Shown: positions 52,305 to 61,480, counted from the stretch's first letter. The stretch is 64,000 nucleotides of DNA from Flavihumibacter profundi (GCF_020076305.1 NZ_JAIQXE010000002.1:558001-622000), one strand, 5' to 3'. A program made the numbers and translations. The notes: a model not told the origin generated them from the sequence alone.

Positions 52305-54217
52305 ATGTCATATCCCTATCAGATTACATCAATGGAGCAGTACAACGCTGCCTATAAAAAAGTGTTGAAGACCCCGAAGCATTTTGGGCAGATATTGCCA
52401 GCCATTTTTTTTGGAGAAAGCGCTGGAATAACGTGCTGGACTGGAATTTCAAGGATCCGAAGGTCGAATGGTTTTCGGGCGGGAAATTGAATATTACAGA
52501 AAATTGTCTCGACAGGCACCTGGGAACTTTGGGTAATAAGCCAGCAATTATCTGGGAGCCGAATGATCCTGAAGAACACCACCGGGTGCTAACATATCGC
52601 GAATTGCACAATAAAGTGATGCAATTTGGCAATGTGCTAAAAAATAATGGCGTAAAAAAAGGAGACCGGGTTTGCCTGTATATGGGTATGGTACCGGAAC
52701 TGGCTATCGCAGTTTTGGCCTGTGCCAGGATTGGGGCTATTCATTCGGTAATTTTTGGCGGATTCAGTGCGCAAAGCATTGCCGACAGGCTGATGGATGC
52801 CAATGCAGAATATATAATTACCTGTGATGGTGCATTCCGTGGTAACAAGGAAATCCCGTTAAAGAATGTAATCGATGATGCGTTGATACAGTGCAGATTT
52901 GTAAAGCGGGTTATTGTGCTGACCCGCACAAGAACGGCCGTTTCGATGATAAAAGGGCGGGATGTCTGGTGGGAAGATGAAATTAAAAAAGTTGAAACCC
53001 AGGGGAACGTGGATTGTCCGGCCGAAGAAATGGATTCAGAAGATCCCCTGTTCATCCTGTATACTTCCGGCTCAACCGGTAAACCAAAGGGCGTTGTGCA
53101 TTCGACAGCTGGTTACATGGTGTATACGAATTATACATTTGTAAATGTTTTTCAGTATAAGCCCGGGGATATTCACTTCTGCACTGCAGATATAGGTTGG
53201 ATTACAGGCCATAGTTATATTGTTTACGGCCCGCTAAGTGCCGGGGCTACAACCCTTTTGTTCGAAGGCATACCGACATGGCCCGACGCAGGCAGGTTCT
53301 GGGAAGTAATAGACAAGTATAAAGTAAATGTTTTATACACCGCACCTACTGCCATCCGGTCCTTAATGGGATTTGGATTAGGGCCTGTAAAGGACAAGGA
53401 TCTTTCCTCGTTAAGAGTGTTAGGAACTGTCGGCGAGCCAATAAATGAGGAAGCCTGGCATTGGTATGATGAGAATATCGGGAAAGGCAGGTGCCCCATT
53501 GTTGATACCTGGTGGCAAACCGAAACCGGGGGTGTATTAATCAGTAACCTGGCTGGCGTTACACCGGCAAAGCCATCCTTTGCTACATTGCCCATGCCCG
53601 GAATACAACCTGTGCTGGTTGATGAAAAAGGTGAAGAAATTGCTGGCAATGATGTAGGTGGAAACCTTTGTATCCGTTTTCCCTGGCCATCAATAATTCG
53701 TACGACCTATGGTGACCATGAAAGATGCCGCACAAATTATTTTACAGCATACGAGAATATGTACTTTACAGGTGATGGTTGTTACCGGGATGAAAACGGC
53801 TATTACCGTATAACCGGTCGGGTTGATGATGTGCTGAATGTCAGCGGCCACCGGATAGGTACAGCCGAAGTAGAGAATGCCATCAATATGCATGCGGGAG
53901 TTGTGGAAAGCGCTGTTGTAGGCTATCCGCACGATATAAAAGGGCAGGGAATTTATTGCTTTGTAATATTCCAGGGAACCCATGGTGATGAAAACCTGCG
54001 CCGACAGGATATAACGCAAACGGTAAGCCGAATCATTGGCCCGATCGCAAAACCCGATAAAATCCAGTTTGTAACCGGACTTCCCAAAACCCGAAGTGGC
54101 AAGATTATGCGTCGAATCTTGCGCAAGATTGCAGAAGGGGAATTGGAGCAATTGGGCGATACTTCAACACTGCTGGATCCCGCAGTAGTGGATGAAATCA
54201 AGCAGGGTAAGCTTTAA
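52305..54217 (+). CDS. acs: Acetyl-CoA synthetase, reading frame broken near the 5' end
   Basis: The gene makes acetyl-CoA from acetate, ATP and CoA. Two frames carry it: residues 1-27 start at ATG 52305 (MSYPYQITSMEQYNAAYKKV...KHF), and the rest continues in another frame as WADIASHFFWRKRWNNVLDWNFKDP without interruption to 54217. Adding one T in the run of four at 52382-52385 restores a normal product of about 637 residues. The intact remainder (from GTG 52433, 594 residues) has the AMP site YTSGSTGKPKG, WWQTETGG and the catalytic Lys in KTRSGKIMRRIL. Either the sequence has a one-base error, or the gene is newly inactivated or made from an internal start. Function assignment is secure; the state of the gene is not. 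Confidence 0.92.
52382..52385 (+). other. Apparent one-base deletion (frameshift site) in acs
   Basis: CAT TTT GGG in the 5' frame versus TTT TGG GCA GAT in the downstream frame: one missing T in the homopolymer would rejoin them exactly at a conserved His-Phe-Trp. The downstream frame has a stop at 52355-52357 and no ATG, GTG or TTG between it and GTG 52433. Confidence 0.75.
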
Positions 54218-54242
54218 GGAGTAATCAATTAATTGGCAATAT

Positions 54243-55493
54243 TCATTCTTGAATCGCTGCCAATACCTTTTCACAAGCCAATTGCAGGTTGGTAAGTTCA
54301 GTTGTTGGCAGTTTTTTTGCTGCCTGCCCGGCTTTCCATTTTTGGTAATAAGCAAAGTAATTCCAGCAATATTGTCCTGTTGAAATGCTTATGAATAATA
54401 TCGCTATCGCTTCCCAGGAAGGTAAAAATGAAAAGGATAGAATGGCCATGAAAATCAACCAGCAGAGCCACAAAATGGCCGATGAAGAGACCAGTATCCA
54501 GGAATAAAAATCAATTCTTTTAACTATTTGATCGGCAATATGTCTTGCAAGTATCAATGGCAGGGCATTCAGTAACCAGCCAATTATGGCTGCCGGGAAG
54601 CCAATTATTAAAGGCATTACTGAAGTTTTGGGAAGTGCAGATGCCCCAATAGTAGCAGGAGTGCAACCCGCCTGCAATAGTAAATCCTCATAATGTTTAA
54701 GCGGTTCTTCAGCTTGCTGCCACCAAATCGGATAGGCATTGCTGATAGCTGTTTCGGCTTCAATTTGATGAGTTGAAGAAAATGAAGCTGCATAGTTGGA
54801 CTGTCTCCAGGTATCCAGGGCCAGGAAAAGAATGCGAGGGGACAAATGCCTGCTATCAATAGCCAGGTTTTGGACTGCGTGGTAACAACGCTGTGTTAAT
54901 TGTTTCAGGGCAATAGTTGGGTGATGCTGGTAAGTATCCAGCAAGTCATTAGTAATTAGGGCCGGCCCGGCCTGCACCCAAACCCGGCTGAAAAGATTTG
55001 TAGGGTGACTATAATTTATGCCAATCGGAATAATTGGAAGTGTAAGGCCGGGGTTTAGCGAAATAGTTTGAAAAGCGATCCTGAATGCTCCTTTCCTGAA
55101 AGGATGAAGGCTATATTCGATATGGCTGCTTCCTTCCGGGAAAAACAGGACGAGTTCCCCGGCCGAAAGTAATTCTATCGCTTTTTTAAATGATTCTTTA
55201 TTAGCACCAAGGGTTTGCCTTCCGCCCTGGTGGTGGTGAACAGGATGCATATGCAAGGCATTTAATACCCTGGCCACCAATGGATGTATAAATATATCCC
55301 CTCTTGCAAAAAAGTGAATTGGCCTTTTTATTAAAATTCCCAGTAAAGCAGCATCCATTAAAGAAGATGGGTGGTTTGCTATCAGCAATGCTGCACCACT
55401 TTGCGGAATATTATCAAGGTTTCGGGCCGAAATCTTTTCAAAGAACATGCCCAGGGCACCCCGCATCATGATTTTTACAAAATAATACAACAT
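54243..55493 (-). CDS. 1-acyl-sn-glycerol-3-phosphate acyltransferase-family protein (PlsC-like)
   Basis: The product has 416 residues. The acyltransferase motifs are NHPSSLMDAALLG (H-x4-D, about residues 44-56), the Arg block FFARGDIF, and FPEGSSH. A C-terminal extension of about 200 residues contains two or three membrane helices (about 280-350), a layout seen in Bacteroidota glycerol-phosphate acyltransferases. It should transfer an acyl chain to a lysophospholipid at the inner membrane. The ATG at 55493 is directly preceded by the T-tract of the upstream gene's terminator, leaving no leader; a downstream ATG pair near codon 9 is a possible alternative start. It is convergent with acs (25 bases). 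Confidence 0.85.
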   Translation of the reverse strand: MLYYFVKIMMRGALGMFFEKISARNLDNIPQSGAALLIANHPSSLMDAALLGILIKRPIHFFARGDIFIHPLVARVLNALHMHPVHHHQGGRQTLGANKESFKKAIELLSAGELVLFFPEGSSHIEYSLHPFRKGAFRIAFQTISLNPGLTLPIIPIGINYSHPTNLFSRVWVQAGPALITNDLLDTYQHHPTIALKQLTQRCYHAVQNLAIDSRHLSPRILFLALDTWRQSNYAASFSSTHQIEAETAISNAYPIWWQQAEEPLKHYEDLLLQAGCTPATIGASALPKTSVMPLIIGFPAAIIGWLLNALPLILARHIADQIVKRIDFYSWILVSSSAILWLCWLIFMAILSFSFLPSWEAIAILFISISTGQYCWNYFAYYQKWKAGQAAKKLPTTELTNLQLACEKVLAAIQE

Positions 55494-55520
55494 AAAAAAA
55501 AGCCCCACAATTGTGGGGCT
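55494..55520 (-). terminator. Perfect palindromic terminator of the T9SS cargo gene
   Basis: A 20-base perfect palindrome, AGCCCCACAATTGTGGGGCT (55501-55520), is followed on the minus strand by an eight-T tract that ends at the base before the acyltransferase ATG (55493). Confidence 0.85.
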
Positions 55521-55546
55521 TGAATATAATTATTAATTACGGCTAA

Positions 55547-58282
55547 TTACTGGATGACAAACCGGGATACTTGTTTTTCCCCGTTTACCTGGGTGCTCAT
55601 AAAGTAACTGCCTTTTTGCAATCCTGAAACATTAATGCGTGCACGACTATCATGTCCAAAACTGATTTCTTCCTGGCGAACCACGCTACCAATTGCGTTG
55701 ATGATGGTAACTTTTACTTTCTGGTTACTCCAGTTTGCATTTTCAATATTCAATGGAACAGATGTTGTAACCGGGTTTGGATAAAGTTTCAGTCCGGCGA
55801 ATGCAGATCCGCTGCCAGAAATCCTGATCACACCGCTATAACTAAACTTGCCATTCAGGTCAGTTTGCTTGATCCTGTAGTATCCATTAGTGCTTAATGG
55901 TTGATTGTCGGTGAAATTGTAATAAGATGTCAGGTCAGTTGTTCCATTGCCATTTACAGTACCAATTGCAGAGAAGTTAGTGCCATCAGCAGAACGCTCA
56001 ATGCTGAATTTCTCGTTATTCTTCTCGGAAGCTGTGCTCCAGTTCAATTCTACTGCACCATTTACAGCACGGCCAGTAAAGCTTAGCCATTTAACCGGTA
56101 ACGCATTGGCTATTGGGTCGTTTGTTCCAAAAGTAAATACAGGATTGACATCTGCAATAGAGAATGCCCTGATACCAGTTCTTAAATAGGTAATGCCAGC
56201 ATTTGTGGTGGTATTACCAGAAGGGCCCAAATTACCCCAGCGGTTAGTTAACCATGCAACAGGAATTACACTACTCACATCCGTCAAACCACCACTGCGG
56301 AGGTTTTCATAGGAAAACCAGATATATGGTGGGTTTGTAGGATAATCTGTAGGTGGGAATCCAGGAACATCACTTACAAAGTCTACAGTGAAATATTCCT
56401 GTTGGCTCAGGGTAAGCACCGTAGGTGGTGTATTGCCATCGGTTGGCGGGTTATTAGTATTCGGGAAGGGTACCTGTGGATTTTGGCGTAGGTATTGAAC
56501 CTGGTAGGTTGGCGGAAGCCCGGTAACAGGATTAAAAGCCATAACTCCTCCAAATGCAGTTGTACCTGAAATATTTACTGGTGCAAAGAAACCCGCATCA
56601 CCGGTTGGATAAATAAAACTAGTAGTTCCGGTTCTGCGAACAAAACCGCTAACATAGCTTGCGCTGCTGGCCCCTGAATAAGTTATGCTGTTACCATTAA
56701 AATGCAGGTAATTGGTTGCGGAGGTGTTCACCACACCACTTGTAAATGTTATGTTCTGGTTATTTTGGTCAAGAACAAAAGGGGAGGCAAGTGTAACGGT
56801 GCCACCGCCAGTTTTATTAATGGTGATCGGACCGTTCCAATTGCCTGTGGCTGCCGGATCAAGGGTTACTATTGAATTTCCACTTCCGCCAAAAACCAGG
56901 GCTGTTCCTGCTGTTGTAGCATTACTTGCTGCACTGGTAGTAAGGTTACCATCTACCTGGAGGGTTCCTCCATTAAATCGACCATCAGTAATAGTGACAT
57001 TGCCGGTTGCAATCAACACATCACCGGCCTGGATATTAAAGTTGCCGGCCGCACTGGTATTATCAAGGATGATGTTATTGAAGCTGACGGAAGCATTTGT
57101 AGCAGCTCCCTGAACAGCTAAGGTTCTTGCTGCTGCAGCTTGCAAGTTTACAGTACCACCATTAGCATTGAAAGCACCGTCGATATTTAAATTACCCTGG
57201 AAAGTGGTAGTATTTGAAGTAGCAACAAATGTACCAGCCGCACCAACATTAAATGTGCCATAGCTTAAATTAACGGCATCCCCATCAGGATAATTTACTG
57301 TACCACTTGTTACGTTAAATGTATTATTGGTAAGCGTATTAAAATTGATTGTATTAGATGGAAGATCAGTCACAAATGAAACCGTTGCAGCCGGGTTGGT
57401 TTTATTTATTGTTGTAATACCGCCGCCCCCTGTTGTGAATGGTGCGTTTACGGTAACTGTTGAATTTGCTGAGCCATCAAGTACCAGGTCAACCAAGCCG
57501 CCAAGAAAGCCATTGTCAACTAGCAGGTTCCTGCCAACATGCACAACTCCTGTTCCCGTACCCAAACTTCCGTTAGTTAACGTTAGGTCATTCAGGACAA
57601 AAATCTGGTCGGGAACCGCTGTGCCAACATTAAAGTTCTGTGTACCCGGATTGCTTTTATCCAGGATGACATCATAAAATGTAACAGAGCCGGACGCAGT
57701 ACCATTAATATTTATGACAGTACTAGTGGAACCATTAAACGTAACCGCACTGGTACCAGGGTTAATGGTTGCACCAGGATTGGAAATGAAAACGTTTCCG
57801 TCGAACTGGAGTTGCCCGTCGATATTAAAAGTGCCAGCTGAAATACTAGTAACACCGCTAATCGTACTACCCGATGCAGCTGAATTAAAAGTGCCACCAG
57901 ATTGCGTAAGGTTTCTCGTTATAACTACTGATCCCAATGGTGTGATGGTACCTCCTGCTATATTGAAATCACGGTTAACCAGCAGGAAACTACCCAGGGG
58001 TTGAGTGATAGTTCCGGTATAACCTGCATTAATTGTGAAATCACGCAACGAAATAAATGCAGGGCTATTCAATACGCAATTTGCACTACTGCCACCATCG
58101 AAAATAGCGTCAAGTGCTCCAGATGGTACGCCTGCGCCTCCAGCACCACCTGATGTTAATGACCAGTTTGCAGAAGCATTCCAGTTTCCAGAAGCGCCCG
58201 GGGCTACCCAGTATCTGGCCTGCGACATCGCAGCACCCGAAAATAAAAGACATAGGAAGGTTAAGTGTAATAGTCTTCTCAT
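55547..58282 (-). CDS. Large secreted protein with type IX secretion C-terminal sorting domain
   Basis: The 911-residue product has a signal peptide (MRRLLHLTFLCLLFSGAAMSQ). About 550 residues of repetitive Gly/Asn/Thr/Ser-rich short strands follow (units like GTFNIDGQLQFDGNVFI and TFNVGAAGTFVATSNT), which suggest a parallel beta helix. Next comes a fibronectin-like region (KWLSFTGRAVNGAVELNW, ERSADGTNFSAIGTV) and the sorting domain (LKLYPNPVTTSVPLNI ... GSYFMSTQVNGEKQVSRFVIQ). It is exported by the type IX system to the cell surface, likely as an adhesin. ATG 58282 opens the signal peptide; the frame starts 12 codons earlier. A perfect terminator follows. Confidence 0.87.
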   Translation of the reverse strand: MRRLLHLTFLCLLFSGAAMSQARYWVAPGASGNWNASANWSLTSGGAGGAGVPSGALDAIFDGGSSANCVLNSPAFISLRDFTINAGYTGTITQPLGSFLLVNRDFNIAGGTITPLGSVVITRNLTQSGGTFNSAASGSTISGVTSISAGTFNIDGQLQFDGNVFISNPGATINPGTSAVTFNGSTSTVININGTASGSVTFYDVILDKSNPGTQNFNVGTAVPDQIFVLNDLTLTNGSLGTGTGVVHVGRNLLVDNGFLGGLVDLVLDGSANSTVTVNAPFTTGGGGITTINKTNPAATVSFVTDLPSNTINFNTLTNNTFNVTSGTVNYPDGDAVNLSYGTFNVGAAGTFVATSNTTTFQGNLNIDGAFNANGGTVNLQAAAARTLAVQGAATNASVSFNNIILDNTSAAGNFNIQAGDVLIATGNVTITDGRFNGGTLQVDGNLTTSAASNATTAGTALVFGGSGNSIVTLDPAATGNWNGPITINKTGGGTVTLASPFVLDQNNQNITFTSGVVNTSATNYLHFNGNSITYSGASSASYVSGFVRRTGTTSFIYPTGDAGFFAPVNISGTTAFGGVMAFNPVTGLPPTYQVQYLRQNPQVPFPNTNNPPTDGNTPPTVLTLSQQEYFTVDFVSDVPGFPPTDYPTNPPYIWFSYENLRSGGLTDVSSVIPVAWLTNRWGNLGPSGNTTTNAGITYLRTGIRAFSIADVNPVFTFGTNDPIANALPVKWLSFTGRAVNGAVELNWSTASEKNNEKFSIERSADGTNFSAIGTVNGNGTTDLTSYYNFTDNQPLSTNGYYRIKQTDLNGKFSYSGVIRISGSGSAFAGLKLYPNPVTTSVPLNIENANWSNQKVKVTIINAIGSVVRQEEISFGHDSRARINVSGLQKGSYFMSTQVNGEKQVSRFVIQ

Positions 58283-58346
58283 GGTAGAGTATTTGTTGAT
58301 AAGTGAATGCATAAACAATACAGTTTTGAAATAATTAAATTCCTCC

Positions 58347-58364
58347 AGGTAGCATAATGCACCT
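58347..58364. promoter_or_regulatory. Imperfect 18-bp palindrome upstream of the T9SS cargo gene
   Basis: AGGTAGCATAATGCACCT reads AGGT-x-GCA-n4-TGC-x-ACCT, symmetric apart from one position pair. It lies 65 bases before the start and could be an operator. No regulator is identified, and the call rests on symmetry alone. Confidence 0.3.
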
Positions 58365-58456
58365 GCATAGGTTTAAAAAATTTCTACAAAAAGGGGGTCG
58401 GGAAACTGTGGTTGTTCTACCAGGATATATAAGACTAGATTCTGTAAATTACAAAC

Positions 58457-58485
58457 AAAAATAGCCATATCTGGCGATATGGCTA
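58457..58485 (-). terminator. Terminator after the YkuD L,D-transpeptidase gene
   Basis: TAGCCATATC (58462-58471) and GATATGGCTA (58476-58485) form a perfect 10-bp stem with a 4-base loop. On the minus strand TTTTTG follows. Confidence 0.8.
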
Positions 58486-58518
58486 AAAAATTTATGGGCT
58501 TTTTTAATTGGTGGATAA

Positions 58519-59076
58519 CTATTTTCGTATACTCACTCTGGTACCTACAGGGATCAGGGCATAAATTTCATCCATCTCACTGCGTTTCAGGCTAATACAG
58601 CCATTTGTCCAGTTCTGGAAGTAGTCTACCGCCATGTCATCCCGCTGCCAGGTTCCATGGATCCCGATACCATCCCCCATTTTTGCATTGGGGGGGATCA
58701 GCCCCTTGGCTTTGCGTTCGTTGAATTTTGCCTTGTCGGCAGCAGTTGGATAATCCAGCAACATAATCTCGCCCCATTTTTCGTGGGGGCGCTTCGAAAC
58801 GATCTTGTATTCCCCTTCCGGCGTTTTCCTGTCTCCCTGGATCATTTTGTCGCCCAGGGTCTTTTCACCGAAAACGACCGGGTAGGTAGCATACCAACCT
58901 TCATCATCATAGATGCTGAGTTCGTAGTCTGATTTGTCGATCATGATGCGGGGGGTGCCATTTAACTCACCATTCAGGTGGTTGTAGCGGATACAGCGAT
59001 AATTGTGGCCGGAAAATGAAAATAGGCCAACTGTGCATAGAAGCATAAAGGATACGGAAAAACGTGACAGTTGCAT
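58519..59076 (-). CDS. L,D-transpeptidase family protein (YkuD domain)
   Basis: The product has 185 residues. A signal peptide occupies about residues 1-22 (SVSFMLLCTVGLFSFSG). The YkuD domain begins PRIMIDKSDYELSIYDDEG, has PVVFGEKTLGDKMIQGDRKTP and PEGEYKIV, and ends with the catalytic pair: His in IGIHGTWQ and Cys in WTNGCISLKRSEMDEI. It forms or hydrolyses peptide cross-links, or attaches proteins to peptidoglycan, in the periplasm. It differs from the YkuD_2-type protein at 41 kb in domain type and lacks its long linker. It stands alone between a terminator and a 130-base spacer. Family call secure. Confidence 0.92.
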   Translation of the reverse strand: MQLSRFSVSFMLLCTVGLFSFSGHNYRCIRYNHLNGELNGTPRIMIDKSDYELSIYDDEGWYATYPVVFGEKTLGDKMIQGDRKTPEGEYKIVSKRPHEKWGEIMLLDYPTAADKAKFNERKAKGLIPPNAKMGDGIGIHGTWQRDDMAVDYFQNWTNGCISLKRSEMDEIYALIPVGTRVSIRK

Positions 59077-59175
59077 ATGTTTTGTTTTTTAAAGCTTCGA
59101 CGACTTAGGGTAAAACAAAAACGCTGCCAGGCATAAAAATATTACTGATGTGGAAAAACTTTGGTGAATGTTAAC

Positions 59176-59200
59176 AAAAGCGCCCCGGTGACCGGGGCGC
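59176..59200 (-). terminator. GC-rich terminator after the LysM gene
   Basis: GCGCCCCGGT (59180-59189) and ACCGGGGCGC (59191-59200) form a long GC stem. On the minus strand TTTTG follows. It ends the DUF4332-BON-LysM unit six bases after the stop codon. Confidence 0.75.
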
Positions 59201-59206
59201 ATCGTA

Positions 59207-59581
59207 TTATTTCTTAGGAATTTTCAATTCCCAGCCTGGTTGAATCAGGTCGGGATTTTTAATTTTATCCTTATTGGCTTCGTAAATATCCTTCCAGGTT
59301 AAACCGGGATATTTCTTCGCAATCTTACTAAGGTTGTCACCACTCTTAACTGTATAGGTTTCTTCTGCACCTGCTGCAATACTTAAGTTCAGTACTAGGT
59401 CTGAATCCCTGAAATCGGGATTGAGGGTTTCATATAGATCCCAAAGTTTTTGTTTGCCCGAACTGCTGGAAGTTGTACCGTCGATATACAATACGCCATC
59501 CTGCTCCCTGACCTGCAAATCGCTTACCCCATCAGCTTTTGCTGTATCAATAAGGGCTTTGTATTTATCCTGTAATCCCAT
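59207..59581 (-). CDS. LysM-domain protein with N-terminal BON-like region
   Basis: The 124-residue product has no signal peptide. Residues 1-70 (LIDTAKADGVSDLQVREQDGVLYIDG) resemble a BON-like alpha/beta unit, and residues 75-122 form one LysM domain (YTVKSGDNLSKIAKKYPG ... LIQPGWELKIPKK). This layout parallels YgaU/LysM-BON proteins that bind potassium or respond to osmotic stress in E. coli (Kbp), so a cytoplasmic, stress-related role is plausible. It is the last gene of a three-gene minus-strand unit with a BON lipoprotein (11 bases upstream) and a DUF4332 protein. The specific ligand is unknown. Confidence 0.82.
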   Translation of the reverse strand: MGLQDKYKALIDTAKADGVSDLQVREQDGVLYIDGTTSSSSGKQKLWDLYETLNPDFRDSDLVLNLSIAAGAEETYTVKSGDNLSKIAKKYPGLTWKDIYEANKDKIKNPDLIQPGWELKIPKK

Positions 59582-59592
59582 GGTAATTTAGT

Positions 59593-60084
59593 TTATTTGA
59601 TGACCAATTTGTTTTCGATCTTTTTGGGCTTGATCTCATTCAGTTTTTGCATCAACCCGGGCAGGTCAGCTTTTTTTATTTCCCCGGTTAATGTTACCAC
59701 ACCATCTTTTACAACGGCCTGGACTTTGGGTTGTTTCTGGCTGGCCAGAATTTCACTTACTGCCTTTTGCAAGGTTTCATCGGGGTTAATCACAACTGGA
59801 GCAGGTGGCGGCGGCGGCGGTGGTATAGTGAGTTCATTTGATACTGATTTTACCCCCTTCACTGCTTTAGCTGCTGTTTCAACTGCAGTCCTGGTGGCTT
59901 CATCCGCTACCTGCCCGGTGATGGTTGCCACACCGTCTTTCACACTTACACTAACACCGGGATAGGCTGAAATGGCTGTAGCAATGTTTTTTTCGATGTC
60001 AGCGTCTTTAGGGGCACAGGCTGTAAACATAAAGGAGAGAACCAGTGACAGCCCTAATAAGACCCGTCCGATTTGCTGTTTCAT
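59593..60084 (-). CDS. Lipoprotein with two BON domains
   Basis: The product has 163 residues. The lipoprotein signal ends in SFMFTAC with the lipidated Cys at about residue 23. Two BON domains (about 30-88 and 103-163) each carry the repeat core VSVKDGVATITGQVAD / QAVVKDGVVTLTGEIKK and are joined by a short polyproline linker (TIPPPPPPPAP). BON domains bind phospholipid or peptidoglycan surfaces (as in OsmY and DolP). Here it would sit in the periplasm, tethered by lipid. It is between the DUF4332 and LysM genes (30- and 11-base gaps). It is likely an envelope or osmotic stress protein. Confidence 0.88.
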   Translation of the reverse strand: MKQQIGRVLLGLSLVLSFMFTACAPKDADIEKNIATAISAYPGVSVSVKDGVATITGQVADEATRTAVETAAKAVKGVKSVSNELTIPPPPPPPAPVVINPDETLQKAVSEILASQKQPKVQAVVKDGVVTLTGEIKKADLPGLMQKLNEIKPKKIENKLVIK

Positions 60085-60114
60085 TTTTTGTTGATTTAAT
60101 ATGAAGAGATTGGT

Positions 60115-60522
60115 TTAATGGAAAACCTTTTTATCCATGTTTTTAGCTTCCTGAATCATTCCTTCCAGCATTTCAGTTGAAGGAACTTTTCCCGACAACC
60201 CAAATTGCTGGTTAACCTCTGAAAGCCGGGTATGGAGATTTGCCGCATTCCTGGTTGCCAGTTCCTTTACAGTATCTACCCCTGCTGCTTCGAGTAATTC
60301 GGCAGTTTGCCCTGCAACCCCGTTAATCCTGAAAAGGTCTGCATGGTTTACCCAGGTGAGAATAAGTGATTCAGGGATTTTTGTTGCAGTGGCCAGGATT
60401 TCACGGCCGGCCTTGGTCCCTGCTTTTTGCAAAAGGTCTTCGGTCCTTTTTATGCCGTGTTGTTCAAGTTTGGCTGCATAAGTTTCGCCAATACCCTCAA
60501 TGTCAATTACTGGATAACTCAT
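60115..60522 (-). CDS. DUF4332-domain protein (helix-hairpin-helix)
   Basis: This 135-residue, cytoplasmic, all-helical product starts YPVIDIEGIGETYAAKLEQHGI, a helix-hairpin-helix typical of DUF4332. A second hairpin follows in LFRINGVAGQTAELLEAAGVDTVKELA. Such tandem hairpins resemble non-specific DNA-binding units of polymerases and topoisomerases, but DUF4332 has no proven activity. It is the first gene of a unit with a BON lipoprotein and a LysM/BON protein, an odd mix of a possible nucleic-acid binder with envelope proteins. The preceding barrel gene is separated by a terminator. Family call good. Confidence 0.83.
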   Translation of the reverse strand: MSYPVIDIEGIGETYAAKLEQHGIKRTEDLLQKAGTKAGREILATATKIPESLILTWVNHADLFRINGVAGQTAELLEAAGVDTVKELATRNAANLHTRLSEVNQQFGLSGKVPSTEMLEGMIQEAKNMDKKVFH

Positions 60523-60572
60523 TTTATGATCTTTTTTACTAATATACGTTATTGTGTGATGCGGTTGAGGGC

Positions 60573-60600
60573 AAAAAAAAACAACCGCAAGGGCGGTTGT
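60573..60600 (-). terminator. Terminator of the ECF sigma/anti-sigma/barrel operon
   Basis: ACAACCGC (60581-60588) and GCGGTTGT (60593-60600) enclose a 4-base loop. On the minus strand nine T follow. It lies 28 bases after the barrel gene stop. Confidence 0.85.
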
Positions 60601-60628
60601 ATATATTTAACAGGATGGTAATTATTTT

Positions 60629-61480
60629 TTACCAATGACTTAACCTCAGGCCAACAGCATATGGAGTATGGTCAAGCCCTTTTTTATACATCGTTTGGGT
60701 AGCGTAGGAACCATACAACTTTATTGGTCCTAACTGAACTTCAGCGATATAGGCAAGTTTGAAATCCTCAAGTCCCAGGTCTCCTTTCGTTTTTTGCTTT
60801 CCCGTTTCATCACTGATATATTTATTCCTTGAGTTATAAAGGTAACCAGCACTGATCCCTGCGCTGATTCCAAAGGACTTGTATTCCGGGTTATTCGGGG
60901 TGAAATTGAAATTCAACATCAGGGGAATGGTTACATAATCAGTGGCCAGTTTGTTTTTTGAATATGTAATCACCGTATCCATTTCTATGCGGGGCGGATT
61001 TTTGTAATAACGGATATTATCATCGAACCGGAAATTGTACCATTCGAATCCCGCTCCGTACTTCAGGTTTACAACGTGTTTATATATGTTAAGCCTTTGC
61101 ATGAATATCCATAGGTTAACATTTACTGATTTGTTATTGCGTAAGCCGAACCAGTCGGCATTGCTGCCTGGTGCATAGACCGCTACGTCAGCACTCGAAT
61201 AGTTTGTGTTATCAGTGAAATTATTAAAACCGAAATCAAAGATGAGCCAACTGGTAGAAAGGTTTTTTGGCTTGCCAGGGTTATGGCGATAGATATTGAT
61301 ATCCCAGTCACTGTAGGTTGTTCCCGTGGTTCCTGCACCCCCGTTTTTCAGGATGATGATGTTGCCAATCCGCATCGTGTCTCCGGTGTTTTGTGGTGTT
61401 TTCTTTGTTGTGTCTGTCTGGGCCATGAGGTTGATACCGGAAATGGTTACCAGGGCCAAGAGGCTGATCTTCTTTAGCAT
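60629..61480 (-). CDS. Outer-membrane beta-barrel protein (PorT-like family)
   Basis: The product has 283 residues. The signal peptide ends near residue 20 (GINLMAQ). A Thr/Gly-rich segment precedes about eight amphipathic strands (WLIFDFGFNNFTDNT, LWIFMQRLNIYKHVVNLKYG, PLMLNFNFTPNN), the pattern of small porin-like outer-membrane proteins. The last strand ends AVGLRLSHW, with aromatic Trp. It is the third gene of an operon with an ECF sigma factor and an anti-sigma-like protein (31-base gap), so it may be a target or sensor of that pathway. Exact function unknown. Confidence 0.78.
   Translation of the reverse strand: MLKKISLLALVTISGINLMAQTDTTKKTPQNTGDTMRIGNIIILKNGGAGTTGTTYSDWDINIYRHNPGKPKNLSTSWLIFDFGFNNFTDNTNYSSADVAVYAPGSNADWFGLRNNKSVNVNLWIFMQRLNIYKHVVNLKYGAGFEWYNFRFDDNIRYYKNPPRIEMDTVITYSKNKLATDYVTIPLMLNFNFTPNNPEYKSFGISAGISAGYLYNSRNKYISDETGKQKTKGDLGLEDFKLAYIAEVQLGPIKLYGSYATQTMYKKGLDHTPYAVGLRLSHW

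Noticed and set aside
56712-58004. Several plus-strand frames opposite the T9SS cargo gene
   Set aside because: They are Val/Pro/Leu-rich shadows of the Asn/Thr/Gly repeats on the minus strand.
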